From the NCBI GenBank assembly GCA_027943245.1, contig JANDJZ010000091.1, positions 1-64,000 on the forward strand: a DNA stretch of 64,000 bases, read 5' to 3'. The DNA is from Acanthamoeba sp. SK_2022b (taxonomy: Eukaryota > Discosea > Longamoebia > Acanthamoebidae). Within the stretch, counting starts at the first letter, position 1. Each line of letters starts with the position of its first letter. The notes under the pieces are model-generated. The model saw only the letters and a list, made by a program, of their open reading frames with translations, was not told the DNA's origin and did not search any database. Made by a program: the position numbers and the translations under genes. This document shows positions 47,838 to 57,943 of this stretch, one piece after another.

Positions 47838-48876
47838 GTCAAAGGTGCAACTCGCGGTGGCGGCGGCAGCCCGTTCGGCGGCCGACCCTCGCCCTCAGGT
47901 CCCCCCACCGCGCCCACGCCCAGTACGCCCACCCCACCACTCCCATGTTTTCTTCATTTAAGGCCATTGCTGATGTCACATCACACCAGTCACAGGACCA
48001 AGCAGGCGCGTGCGCTGTATGACTTTGCGGTGGAGAACCTGGACAAGCTGACCTTCAATGAGGGCGCCGTGGTGACGGTGATCAACAAGAGCAACCCGGA
48101 CTGGTGGGAGGGCGAACTCAATGGCCAGCGCGGCGTCTTCCCCGCGTCCTACATTGAACTCATCCCACGCGCCGCGGCGCCCACGCCTGGCCCCTCCAGC
48201 GGCCCTTGCCCCGCTCCCCCTGGCGGTAAGTGTGCCGCGCGTGTTGTGTGGCGTGTGGCGTGTGGCGTGTGACGTGTGACGTGTGGCGTGTGACGTGTGG
48301 CGTGTGGCGTGTGGTGTGTGCGGTGGTTGACGTGTGCGTGTGCGGTTCTCAACAGATGACCAAGGTGACAGCAATGCTGAAGGGATCAGCACAGCAATGC
48401 TGGCTGAGACAGACAACGCCAGATCACCACATATCTCAGGCCACACTGCCAACGAGGTATGTTCTTGTTGGTCGTGCTGCATGGGTGAGTAAAGCTGATG
48501 TTGCTGTTACATCACCAAACAGGCAATGAGAGTGCTGATCAAGCAGCTTGCACCATTGCAGATCATCAATGCAAATGGATCAGTGTTGAAGGTCAAGGAG
48601 AAGGAGACCATGACCCAGAAGCTGGAAGCTGCAGAGAAGAGAAAAGAGAGTTGCACAAAGAAGGCTGAAGCAGATGGGAAGAAACAAGTGGCAGCAGTGA
48701 AGAAGAAGGAGGTAGCAGCAAAGAATAGGAGACAAGCTGCTGCTGAGAAGAAGAGGCTGGCTGAAGAGAAGCAGTTGAAGAAGATCCAAGTGGCCAGCAG
48801 GAAGGGGAAGCATAAGGTGGCCAGTGTGAGTGAGTCTGAGGGGAGTGACAAGCCTCCCCAACCAAAGAGGAGGTGA
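47838..48876 (+). CDS. Chimeric gene: myosin-I-tail-like GPA/SH3 exon spliced to Lys-rich coiled-coil exons
   Basis: Three exons join in phase: 47838-48225, 48356-48456 and 48523-48876. The first is GC-rich, unlike its surroundings, and encodes a Gly/Pro/Ala-rich segment (GATRGGGGSPFGGRPSPSGP) and a complete SH3 domain: ARALYDFAVENLDKLTFNEG, VVTVINKSNPDWWEGELNGQ and RGVFPASYIELIPR, followed by more Pro/Ala/Gly. This layout (GPA-rich TH2, SH3, GPA tail) matches the C-terminus of short-tailed Acanthamoeba myosin-I heavy chains. The later exons are low-GC island type: DDQGDSNAEGISTAMLAETD, then VLIKQLAPLQIINANGSVLK and a Lys/Glu/Ala-rich helix ending SDKPPQPKRR. No myosin motor or TH1 region is nearby. 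Within the first exon, 47946-48008 is AT-richer and may be an insertion. Whether it is expressed is unknown. Confidence 0.55.
48246..48321. repeat. 7-bp tandem repeat (GTGTGRC)n in an intron
   Basis: About ten units alternate GTGTGGC and GTGTGAC just after the donor of the SH3 exon. They fill most of the 130-nt intron. Confidence 0.9.
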
Positions 48877-48977
48877 CTTGCCATCCACAAGCATTTGGCA
48901 AAAGCACGTTCCCCCACTGATGGTATGAAGCTCTTACTTTTTGTTTTTTCTTAATTGATTGATTACCTTGTAATTCT

Positions 48978-49200
48978 TTGTCTTTGCTTGCAGATTCAGT
49001 GTGGGAAGTTGGACTTCACAAATCTGACATCTCAAATGGCTACACAACAATGCTGAGGGCAACCCATGCACTTGTTCTCAAGAGGATCATTGTCAGTGAA
49101 GAGCTCTTCCAGAAGAAGGGCCTCCTTGAGAAAGCAGCTGAGCAGCATGTGGCTGATCAGGGTGGGCTGACAGCGATGACTTTGAGGGAGAATGCAGGTG
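48978..49200 (+). CDS. Hypothetical exon following the chimeric gene
   Basis: An exon-like stretch bounded by TTGCAG at 48993 and a GTGGAT donor near 49199. It encodes SVWEVGLHKSDISNGYTTML, RIIVSEELFQKKGLLEKAAE and GLTAMTLRENAG. Low-GC island codon use. No family was recognised and no start codon is obvious; it may be a further exon of an island gene. Confidence 0.3.
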
Positions 49201-49373
49201 GATGGCTGATGGTACACCTGTTTACATTGGCTACCAGTAGCCTCCTGCACCCATGGCCCATTTATCACTATCCTGTGTCCTCCCAAGCCACAGATGAGCA
49301 CTGCTCTGCTGTACCAGATAAATACACTTTATTTGTTCTTCTAACTCTTGTTTTCCTTTGTCCTCACTTATGA

Positions 49374-51040
49374 GGCACTATTCAAAGCAGTACTTCAGGT
49401 GGCTGCATACATTCTGCATCCTCTCAATGAGCTGCAGCAGGCAGGTCACATGGGCATGAGATGCTGCACTGGATTGCAGAATTTGCCTGCCCTGCGTTCT
49501 TCCATTCTCCCAGTGAAAAAAGCCTGCAATTTGGTCATGTGTGGGCATGTGATGTTGGAGGTCTTCATGACATTTATGCTTGCTATACCATCACGTATAC
49601 ATACACAATGCTCATGCACCATCTTTCCCACAATTACACCCTCTATGTTGTCATGTTTGGGCATGTGTTGTGGGTGATCATGGTGCCATTTTTGCTTGCA
49701 TTACCATTACACAGGCATGCACAATGCTCATGCACCTCTTTCACTACTTATGTGCACTCAATCTGGTCCTGTACGTGCATGTGTTGTGGTAACCTTATTG
49801 CCATTTATTTTTACCAGTCTATCTGATACACATGTGCAGAATGAGGATGCAGCCCTCAATAAAATCATTGCACTAGCTGCATCAGCAATGATATTGGCAC
49901 CAGAACAAAGGAAATGGACAGCTTGCCGTAGGTAAAGGAGCACTTTAAAGTGCATGGACAGAGGACCATGTACACCTATGCAATGAAAAAACAACTTAAA
50001 AATGGAAGATATGAGTTATGTGAGTGTTTCTCAATGTACTTACCCAGATGAATTGGATGCACTGTCATCAATGTGTGCAGAGGTGTATCAGGACTATGTG
50101 TGAGCAGGATGACATCATGCCAAGGCTGTGCATGTGCCTGGGCAGTGGTGGCAACAGGCTTGGGAGTAAAGCTTGAATTGGCAAGGCTGAGTGTCACCCA
50201 GTGCCCAGGGATGGGATTACAACATTAAGGCAATGCTGGAGGAGGTGCATGAGCACTGCGTACACGTATGCAATGGTAGAGCAGAGAGAATGCCAAGAAG
50301 ACCACAACATCACATGCCCACACTTGACCAGATAGTGCTCATGCACCTCCAGGACTGGAGGAACATTAATGGTAAAATGCACTTGCCTTGGGGTTGAGTT
50401 GATTCATTGTCTGGTCCGTCCCACCAAATTCCTTGCAATCACTTGATGATCTTCTTGGGTGCTTCAGCCAGTCACGACAGCCATCAGCATTGAATCATCA
50501 TCAAGGGTTATCAGATGCACCATGTTAAATCATACTGAGCCACCCAGTGGATGCTGTGTAAAGTCAACACATCCTTTTGCATGTATACATGAACCATGCT
50601 GATGGTGTAGCTCCTGCACCTCATGACTTGATGCTGCACTGTCATGCATGTGCAGGTGGTGTGTTTGAACCTGCCTCATTGCCTGCATCCTTGCTGATGA
50701 CGTTGCACAAAGGTTTTGCTTCAGCACACATGCTTGCTTGCCACCATTGTGCCACACATATAACCTGCCATCTGGTCCTGTATGAGCATGTGGTGCTGAT
50801 GGCCTTCTTGGGGTTTATGCTTGCCATACCATTGCATATGAGTATGCACTGCTCATACATCTCTGTCACCGCAAAAATGCCTGCCATCTGGTCATATGTG
50901 GGCAGGTGATGGAGGTCTTCATGGCATTTCTCTCTGCTCTACCATTGCATATTACGCGGTGCTCAAGCACCACCTTTACCATAAAAATGCTTGCTATCTG
51001 GTCATGTATATGAACATCTTTACTGAAACCACCATTGCCA
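49374..51040. repeat. Degenerate 110-120 bp satellite-like repeat, both orientations
   Basis: The unit contains TCTGGTCATGTGTGGGCATG, then GGAGGTCTTCATGGCATTT, GCTTGCTATACCATTGCATA and CAATGCTCATGCACCTCTTT. Direct units lie at about 49530-49650, 49650-49765, 49765-49810, 50768-50885, 50885-50998 and from 50998. At least one inverted unit lies at about 50235-50345. Open frames here translate repeat units and are not taken as genes. Confidence 0.8.
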
Positions 51041-51349
51041 CATGTCTAAAAAAGAGCTAGTGCTTCATAAATAAAAATCACTTGTTATCTGTGGATTTGC
51101 CCAAAAAAATGAGTTAGCATTGGGAGAATTTGGAGTTAAACCTATTTTTAGGAGCTAAATCTTGAAATCAAAATCAATTTTATAATGACTGGACCTCTCA
51201 TTTGATAATAGAGGAGGTTGATACATACTTATTTTTGTGATCCCCCATATATATATTCAGATAGAGAGGAGCTAGCCTCTTATTGAATTCCCTATAGGGA
51301 AACCTTATCCAATTAGACTTGGAGGAAATTAAAATTAGAAAGAAATACT

Positions 51350-51760
51350 TATAAGGACAGATAGCCATATCATATTTGAGAGCATGATGTTTTTTTATTA
51401 TTATTAGGGTGGTCACTGAATTGGGCACTCAGTGGCATCAATTATCCCAATTAATGGAAATATGCCATATGGTACTCTGGCATCTACAGATATCTGCTCA
51501 AATAAAGTCAGTAAACACCTGGAGTGACCAAAAGAGGGAGGGAGCAGGTACAGTATCCAATGCAGAATACAAAACAGCCAAGATCCGCCATGTCCAAAGA
51601 CAGAAGGTCTTCCTGTCACACTTTAGAAAGGCACAACTGACATTCTTATATGTCTTTAGGATGTACAATATCCACAGAAAGTTTTTGCCTAATAAGTGAG
51701 CAGCAGCCAGCTGCAACCTGGTTGCCTGGTTATGGAGCTCACTAAAATGGGAAAAATGGA
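51350..51760 (-). pseudogene. Transposase remnant of the second copy
   Basis: It aligns with the first copy over LKCDRKTFCLWTWRILAVLY and YSALDT, the intron, and ISVDARVPYGIFPLIGIIDA, including the first catalytic Asp. The central part is shortened (AAAHLLGKNFLWILYILKTY lacks about 30 residues) and the region after TECPIQ is lost apart from a scrap (HHALKYDMAICPY). The second Asp and the Glu are missing. Confidence 0.8.
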
Positions 51761-52022
51761 AAATTAGACTAATCCAACATTGGTAGACAATAATGGGAAG
51801 AAAACAAGACATGTTGGCCAGAGACAAAAACTGATTTTCAGCCAGGTTGCCACCAGGTTGCTGTTAAAAGTCAATGGAATGGCTTGCCCAACGATAAATC
51901 AAACAGAAAAAAAAAGAAATTACTCAATTTAAGAGTGAAGTTTCATAGAAGACTGGCAGAATCAATAGAAAAATGGTTTAACAGGAAGAACACCTTTTGT
52001 CCTTTATCTGTCGACATACCTC

Positions 52023-52978
52023 ATGGCCAGGCAGAAGTATAGTGATGAACAGATCTATTTTATCAGCAACCTACTGGATATCTCTGAGTTAACACAGGCA
52101 GAAATAGCAGAAAGTTGTTGAAGGAGTTTGAGGAAAGTGGGTGAAAAAATTGACAATGTCAAGCAAAAGATTACCAAGGTGGCAATGGAGAAAGGGATAG
52201 ATCTCAAGGAATGTGTTAATGTGGAACTGTGGAGTTCACTAGGGAACAGCAAGATGCACCCATCCAACGAAGGACAGCTGACAGATGCCCACTGGACAGC
52301 CACAGGATGCCCCACAGATGGTCACACCACAATTCCAGGCACAGAAAATAGAAGAAAATGCGAGAAAACTGTTTTTATTATCATGCTGGTGTGATGGATG
52401 TGCACGATCAGTTCAAAATGTGTGCCAGAGCTCCTGTGGTTGGTTGTTCATTTATATGTACCAAATTTTATCTTTTTAATCTTCTGTCAATGATGAATAT
52501 CACATCTGCTGCAAATTGCTCCAAACTGTTGTTTGAAGTTGGAGTGAGGGAAGGTGGATAGCTTTTCCAGTTTGTGGCTGGCGTGGTAGAGCATCCAGTA
52601 GATCATGATGGTCAAATTCCATGCATTCCTGTGGAAATCACCAGTGGAGAAATTTGAACTTGGTGAGGACTCTGGCAACAGCATTGATATTTCCTTCAAG
52701 CATCTACTGCCTTCACCCAATACACTTTCAAAGATTGCATGTGATGTCATCAGACTCTCCACACCAGCCAGATCTCCAAAATTGGAAATTTCGCAGATGC
52801 CTTCCAGGAAGTGGAGAAAGAGGGGACAATCTGTGTGAAACCCATCTGGCAAATTCTGTTGACAGACCACATGACTGTTAATGTGGTGGATGATGTCACC
52901 TGCCTTTCCTTTCTTCTCCACTGAGAAAAAGGAAAACAGTGGGAAAAAAGAAAGCTGTGAGTTGCATGTGACTGGCAC
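52023..52978 (+). pseudogene. Second-gene remnant of the decayed transposon copy
   Basis: Begins MARQKYSDEQIYFISNLLDI and SELTQAEIAES, then stops. Later frames give KITKVAMEKGIDLKECVNVE and, from about 52605, VKFHAFLWKSPVEKFELGED and FKHLLPSPNTLSKIACDVIR, homologous to the first copy but with shifts between them. Comparison of both copies supports an original protein of roughly 300 aa. Confidence 0.7.
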
Positions 52979-53057
52979 TGTTAACCTGTCACCAGCTGAA
53001 AAGGAGCTGAAGTTTCAAACATAAAAAGGGAGGGCTGGTTGTGCAACCACTTTGTAA

Positions 53058-54794
53058 ATGCACAAGAGGAAGATGCAACAAGAGAGAGTGAGTGTGGGTG
53101 ACAAGAAGAAAAGAAAGTGGGGTAGCTGCGCCAAATACTACCAAGAATGGTGGGCAAGCAAGAAGCAAAAAATCAATGAGATGGCTAAGATTTGCCAGTG
53201 CATTGCCCAGCTCAAGGCAGCATTGGCCACACAAGAAGCTAGAAATGCAGAGCTTGTGCAACAGAACAAGCATCTGTGGAAGAAGGTGGTGGCGCTGCAG
53301 ACCAAGAACAAGTGGCTGTGGGATACACAGGACCACAAAGAGGAGCACAACAAGCAGCTACAGCAGGAGGTTGAACATCTTCAGGCAGTGCTGCAGGCCA
53401 GTACAACAACTTCTGCCCAGCTGGCTGCCTATATTGAAGATTCGCCTCTCCTCACCTCCCCCATCCAGAAGCGCATCTGTGAGAATGTGTCCGCCTTTCT
53501 GCACCATCTCAGGCCCACCCACCCCTTTTGGTGGTCAATCATCTACCATCTGGGACAAGGTCTCTCCACAAGGGAGGTGGCAGCTGCCCTGCAGTTCAGT
53601 ACACGGACTCTGCAGTGTGCATGATCAGAAGCAGGGCAACCACTCACTCACATTTGCTATCCACTCCATACTCAGTGCAACTGCCTGGGCAAGGACAACC
53701 AGTCCCTCCTCATCCACACAATTGACAATGTCCTTCCAGTCCACAGTGGGCCATGGCAGCTCCAGCAGCAGACAAACCTACAGCTCTACCACCAGTACAG
53801 CAAGCGAGTTCAAGCATCTGGGCACAACCCCCTCTCCTTCTCCATGGTCATGCACCATCTCTCTTCACTCTCCATCCACCACAACAACCAAATGAAGTTC
53901 TGTCCACACTGCCACAATGTGGCCATGAGCCCACTGCAGGGCGCCCCTGACAAGGAGCTGAGCCAGGACTGGTCCATTTGGCACCATCAGCATGCCCCCC
54001 AGCAAGAGCAGTGCTACCTGCTCAAGAGACAGCTCATTGTGTGTGGCCAGCTGCTTTCCATCTACCTAGTCATCCAGGACTTCTCTCAGTTCAAGACTGA
54101 GACCAGCCTCAAGTTCCAGGTGCTCATCATAGCACAGTATTCTTACTCACCCTCAGCACCTGACAGACTGGAGCATCTTACTGCCTTTTTGTCAGACAGC
54201 AACAGGATAAGGTACCTTGCCACCAGCAAAGATTAGAGCCCTTTTGTGCTTGGCTAATGCTGTGTCACTTCACAGAACACTGTTGACTTTGTCATTGGTG
54301 CTTGGCTGAAGCTGGTGGAGGAGAACTTTTTCAGTCTGAGCAGCACAACAATCTCAATCTGGAGTGATGGTGGGAGGAAGCATTTCAAGCAGACTCCCAA
54401 CCTTGTCTTCATGAGCAAGTATCAGGAGCAATACCCACACTGGCACTTCCTCTACAACTTTTTCCCCTCCTACCATGGTGATGGCATCTGTGATGGGCTT
54501 GCAGCAATCAGTAAGCATGCACTCAAACAGTGGGAGAAACATCACAGTGCAGTCACATCTGCCAGCCAGATCATGACAATCCTTCAGGGAGTCACAGGGT
54601 TCCAGGTCACTGGTGTCAACTTACCAGGCAGCCAAAGACCTGCAATCACCACCATTGATGGCTGCTGCAAGTGGTACTACAAGTACACCTTCCCTGTGGC
54701 CAAGCAGATTTGTGCATTCAAGGCCAGCATGGACTTGGAACCCACAAAAGTTGTAACAAAAGCAAACGAAATATATTCTTTTTTGTGGGTTTAA
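53058..54794 (+). pseudogene. Transposase-like gene of unassigned family (SDGG / HGDGICDG type), probably broken
   Basis: The first part (53058-53624) is a basic region and long coiled coil followed by CENVSAFLHHLRPTHPFWW and an HTH-like LSTREVAAALQFSTRTLQ. After a frame change, 53640-54236 gives a region with CPHCHNVAMSP, QQEQCYLLKRQLIVCGQLLS and DFSQFKTETSLKFQVLIIAQ. The part from about 54280 gives TVDFVIGAWLKLVEENFFSL, ISIWSDGGRKHFKQTPN, then WHFLYNFFPSYHGDGICDGL. Acidic positions in DFSQF, SDGG and GDGICDG suggest an RNase H-fold (DDE-like) nuclease; similar arrangements occur in transposon-derived genes of several eukaryotes, but I cannot name the superfamily. The two frame changes are not explained by a simple intron, so the copy is likely dead. 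No terminal repeats were identified. Confidence 0.6.
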
Positions 54795-54901
54795 TCCCAG
54801 TTCTTCTTTTCTTCACATTTTCTTTGCAACAGGTTAACAGCTCCGGTCGCATATGCCTCCACAAATTGTAAATTCCACTGGCATACACTCTTCAGGGAAT
54901 C

Positions 54902-54912
54902 TTCCCGCCAAA
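54902..54912 (-). promoter_or_regulatory. E2F-type site upstream of CTF18 (distal)
   Basis: TTCCCGCCAAA on the plus strand, the exact reverse complement of the E2F consensus TTTGGCGGGAA, about 147 nt before the CTF18 ATG. Confidence 0.7.
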
Positions 54913-54963
54913 CAAAATCCTCCCTCGTAAATTGCCCAGGTATTTAAGAATGCTGTCGATGTT

Positions 54964-54974
54964 TTTGGCGGGAA
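54964..54974 (+). promoter_or_regulatory. E2F-type site upstream of CTF18 (proximal)
   Basis: TTTGGCGGGAA, about 85 nt before the ATG. A near-match TTGCCGCCAAA follows at 54980-54990. Confidence 0.7.
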
Positions 54975-55058
54975 GCTGTTTGCCGCCAAAACTCCACAAC
55001 ACGGCCGTGGCAGGCAGCCACAATCCAAAGATTAATAGATTTTTCAAATCAAATAAAT

Positions 55059-56532
55059 ATGGAGGAAGATGAGGGATGGGATGACCTGCACGCCGAAGAC
55101 ATGGAGGCTTTAGAAATGATGGAAAAAGGTCTTGCCTTCCTTCTTGGCATTGGCCATATCCGTTCAGTGGCTTAATTTCTATCATACTGATGGTTGCCAG
55201 AGCGCGACCTGGTCGAAAACGGGAGCAGGCGCAGGCTGTCGTTCGATCCGTCCGAAGCTCCCCAAAGAGCAAACGAAATTGTGATCGATTATCAGTTGCC
55301 AGCAGCGCTCCAGGTGGCAACGCGCTACCCCTCGCCCTCCTCCTTTTCCTCTTCCACGACCAAGCGCAAGTTCGAAGAGACCGAGGAGAAGGAGCTCGCC
55401 GAGAGCTGCCACAAGAGGGAAATCGTCAAGGGTAACCTCTCCCTCGCCCTATACAACCACACGTGATGCATGCTCGTGCTTGCTTTCACCCACACACTCG
55501 CAGCCAAGCGAAGGAAGGTTGAAGACGAGAAGATCGCCTCCACGCCCAACGCTGCGCCTGCGGTCACCGCTGTGCCCGCCACCGCGTCCAAGCCGGTGCG
55601 TGTCATGGCTCGACTCATCTCCTCTTGAGAGTTCATCCACTGATCTTCGCTCCTCTAGGCTCGCGAGCTGCCCAAGAAGAAGGTCTACAGCAACAGGCCA
55701 CTCGACACGCCCTGTATTCCCGTAAACTCCTACGATGGCCGGCGCGTCTACGTTCCGCTGCGCGAGGAAGGCGCGAGCGAAGTCACGGTGCGCCGTGCCA
55801 TCTTCCAACCCTGCACAACATTGCTTTACTCACGACTGAAGACCGGCCACGCAGGACCCGCTGACCGAGCGCGAGCAGCTGTTGAGCACGCCGATCAGCG
55901 TTCTGCTTGAGAGGGTCAACCAGCTCGAGTTCGCCGAGGCCAGGCAGGCCGCCGGGCTGGACGACGACCTTCTCGCGCCCCACGGCAACACAACGGCGGA
56001 GAGCGACCTCGAGACCCAGCTTTGGGTCGACAAATACGCGCCTCATACCTTCACTGAGTTGCTCAGCGATGAGGTACGTCTATCTATTGTCGCTCCTAAA
56101 TGTATTGACCCCAACGTCTCTCTCTGTCTCTCTGTATGTGTGCGTGCGTGTGCGTGTGTGTTTTCGTTCATGAAGAAAACGAACAGAGAGGTGCTACACT
56201 GGCTCAAGGAGTGGGACGAGTGCGTCTTTGGCAAGAAGAGCGTGGGCATCAGCAAGGGCGGCCCCAGCATCTCCTTTGCCGGCCGAGGCCGAGGCGGCCG
56301 AGGAAGAGGCGGCTACGGTGCGTGCCGGTCATTGCAACAGGCGTGCAGGCGGGCACGTGCGTGCGGTGGCTGATGATTGTAATTGGTACAGGAGACCGAG
56401 GGGCTGGAGGTCGATGGGCCGGGCAGCGCGGTTGGGGAACGGGCAACAACGCCAACACGCCTACCTCTGGCGGCTCGCCCCAACCCGCCAAGAAGGGTGA
56501 GCTGCAGTCGGACGAGACCTCGCTCAACAAAG
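55059..56532 (+). CDS. CTF18: CTF18 (chromosome transmission fidelity 18) N-terminal part, 3' half missing
   Basis: Exons from the ATG at 55059 (MEEDEGWDDLHAEDMEALEM) join in phase through ERDLVENGSRRRLSFDP, basic NLS-like KRKFEETEEKE and AKRRKVEDE, KKKVYSNRPLDTPCIPVNSY, REQLLSTPISVLLERVNQLE, and then the family signature LWVDKYAPHTFTELLSDE, TNREVLHWLKEWDECVFGKK, as in human CHTF18. CTF18 is the large subunit of the alternative clamp loader that loads PCNA during replication and cohesion. After an RGG-like GRGRGGRGRGGYG linker and KKGELQSDETSLNK, a normal donor (GGTGAG, 56533) leads into a CA repeat and then into the 3' end of a minus-strand gene. The whole AAA+ ATPase core (Walker A, sensor motifs) and clamp-loader C-terminus are absent from the window. 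This is either a truncated gene or a misjoin at the microsatellite. Confidence 0.85.
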
Positions 56533-56582
56533 GTGAGCCTATTCAACCGCTTCACAGCCTGCACACAGCGCTGCGCATTGAC

Positions 56583-56583
56583 T

Positions 56584-56649
<66 letters not shown>

Positions 56650-57861
56650 GCTTGGTCCCCTGGGCGTACCTGGTAGGTGAGGGCCTTGCTCTTCATGTAC
56701 GAATACGTGTTGTCCCACTGCAGGATGTACGTGCCGGCCTTCTTGACCACGACGTGGCCCTGCACCGTGCTCGTGGGAGTTGAATCGCTCCGATCTGACC
56801 ACGGCCTCCCGGTCCTGATCGCGTCGCGCGCGGTCGCGCCAAGTGACATCAGCATCGGAGTTTGTGTGATGAGAGAGGGGGAGTCCTTCAGGGTTGCGTG
56901 CGTGCCTTGCTCTCGCCGTCGGGGGCGTAGAAGACGCCGAAGCCGATGTCGTGGCTCTTGGTGCTGAATTCCCACGAGAGCGTGCTTCCCTCCTTTTCGA
57001 TGGTGAACTTGGCCTCGTACGTGTCTGCGCAGAGCCGCGGCCACGCGGTGAGGATGGCATGGCGGGGGTGGGGGGCGGGGGAGGGACGAGGCGCACCCTT
57101 GCGGCTGACGGTGGCCTGCACCGGGTTGTACGACGTCCCGTCGTCCTTCTGATCGCAAAACTTGCCGCCGCCCGGCACGCAGCCTCCCTCGCATCTGCTC
57201 TTGCCGCCGTACTCCTCCGGCAGGTTCTCCTCGTCGATGACCTACACACAAAAGGAGTAGGGGAGTAGGGGAGGAGGAGGACACATGAGCACCACACACA
57301 ACACACAACACGCGGCGTTGAAGGTGAGAATGACAGCTACGCGCAGTACCTCGAGGAGGGCGTCCTTGTAGTCGCCGCCCAAGATCTTGACCTTGTTGCG
57401 CGTCCTGGATCCCGAAAGAGAAGGGAGAGAGGCCTTTAGGGAGCAGTTCGGTTGGGTTTGATGAATGGAGGGGGGGGGGTAATAGGGTGGAGCGCGCAGT
57501 GCCTGGCGTCTAGCAGCGGCTTGATCATGCTCCAACCAACCGACACGAGGCTTGGAGCGTTGATCACGTAATAGGCCTGAAAACACACAGTTAATTCACT
57601 TTAAGCATGCTGATAGGCCTACCGCATGCCTGAGAGAGAGAGAGAGAGAGAGAGAGGCGAACGCGCACCTTGAGCGTGTCGGGGTAGTTGTTCTGGTCCA
57701 TGGCGACGATCTTCTTGAAGAGGTCGATGCCGGGCGTGTACATGTGGCTCATCCCCAGTCCCGCCAGGTCCTCCACCACGATGTTGGCGTACATCGACTT
57801 GCCCGCCTCCCTGCTCAGCCGCTGCTTGCTGCACACGCCACACACACACACGCCACACACA

Positions 57862-57943
<82 letters not shown>

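Larger units (their letters stand above)
51313..52980. mobile_element. Second, decayed copy of the Harbinger-like transposon
   Basis: The left terminus TAGACTTGGAGGAAATT (51316) differs by one base from the first copy. The transposase remnant follows on the minus strand and the second gene on the plus strand, in the same divergent order. The right terminal repeat was not found; sequence after about 52980 belongs to another gene. Many indels and the lost catalytic part make it non-autonomous. Confidence 0.75.
54795..55058. other. Right edge of the mobile island and CTF18 promoter region
   Basis: It holds the 3' end of the transposase-like gene and the E2F-type sites listed separately. Composition returns to host type after about 55060. 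Confidence 0.6.

Noticed and set aside
49446..50909. Several 60-120 codon frames rich in His, Cys and Met
   Set aside because: They coincide with the satellite units, recur in several frames and lack start context or splice structure.
43344..55050. Integrated giant-virus segment as the source of the low-GC island
   Set aside because: No viral hallmark genes (capsid, packaging ATPase, polymerase) are seen; recognisable genes are transposases and a host SH3 exon, and introns are host type.
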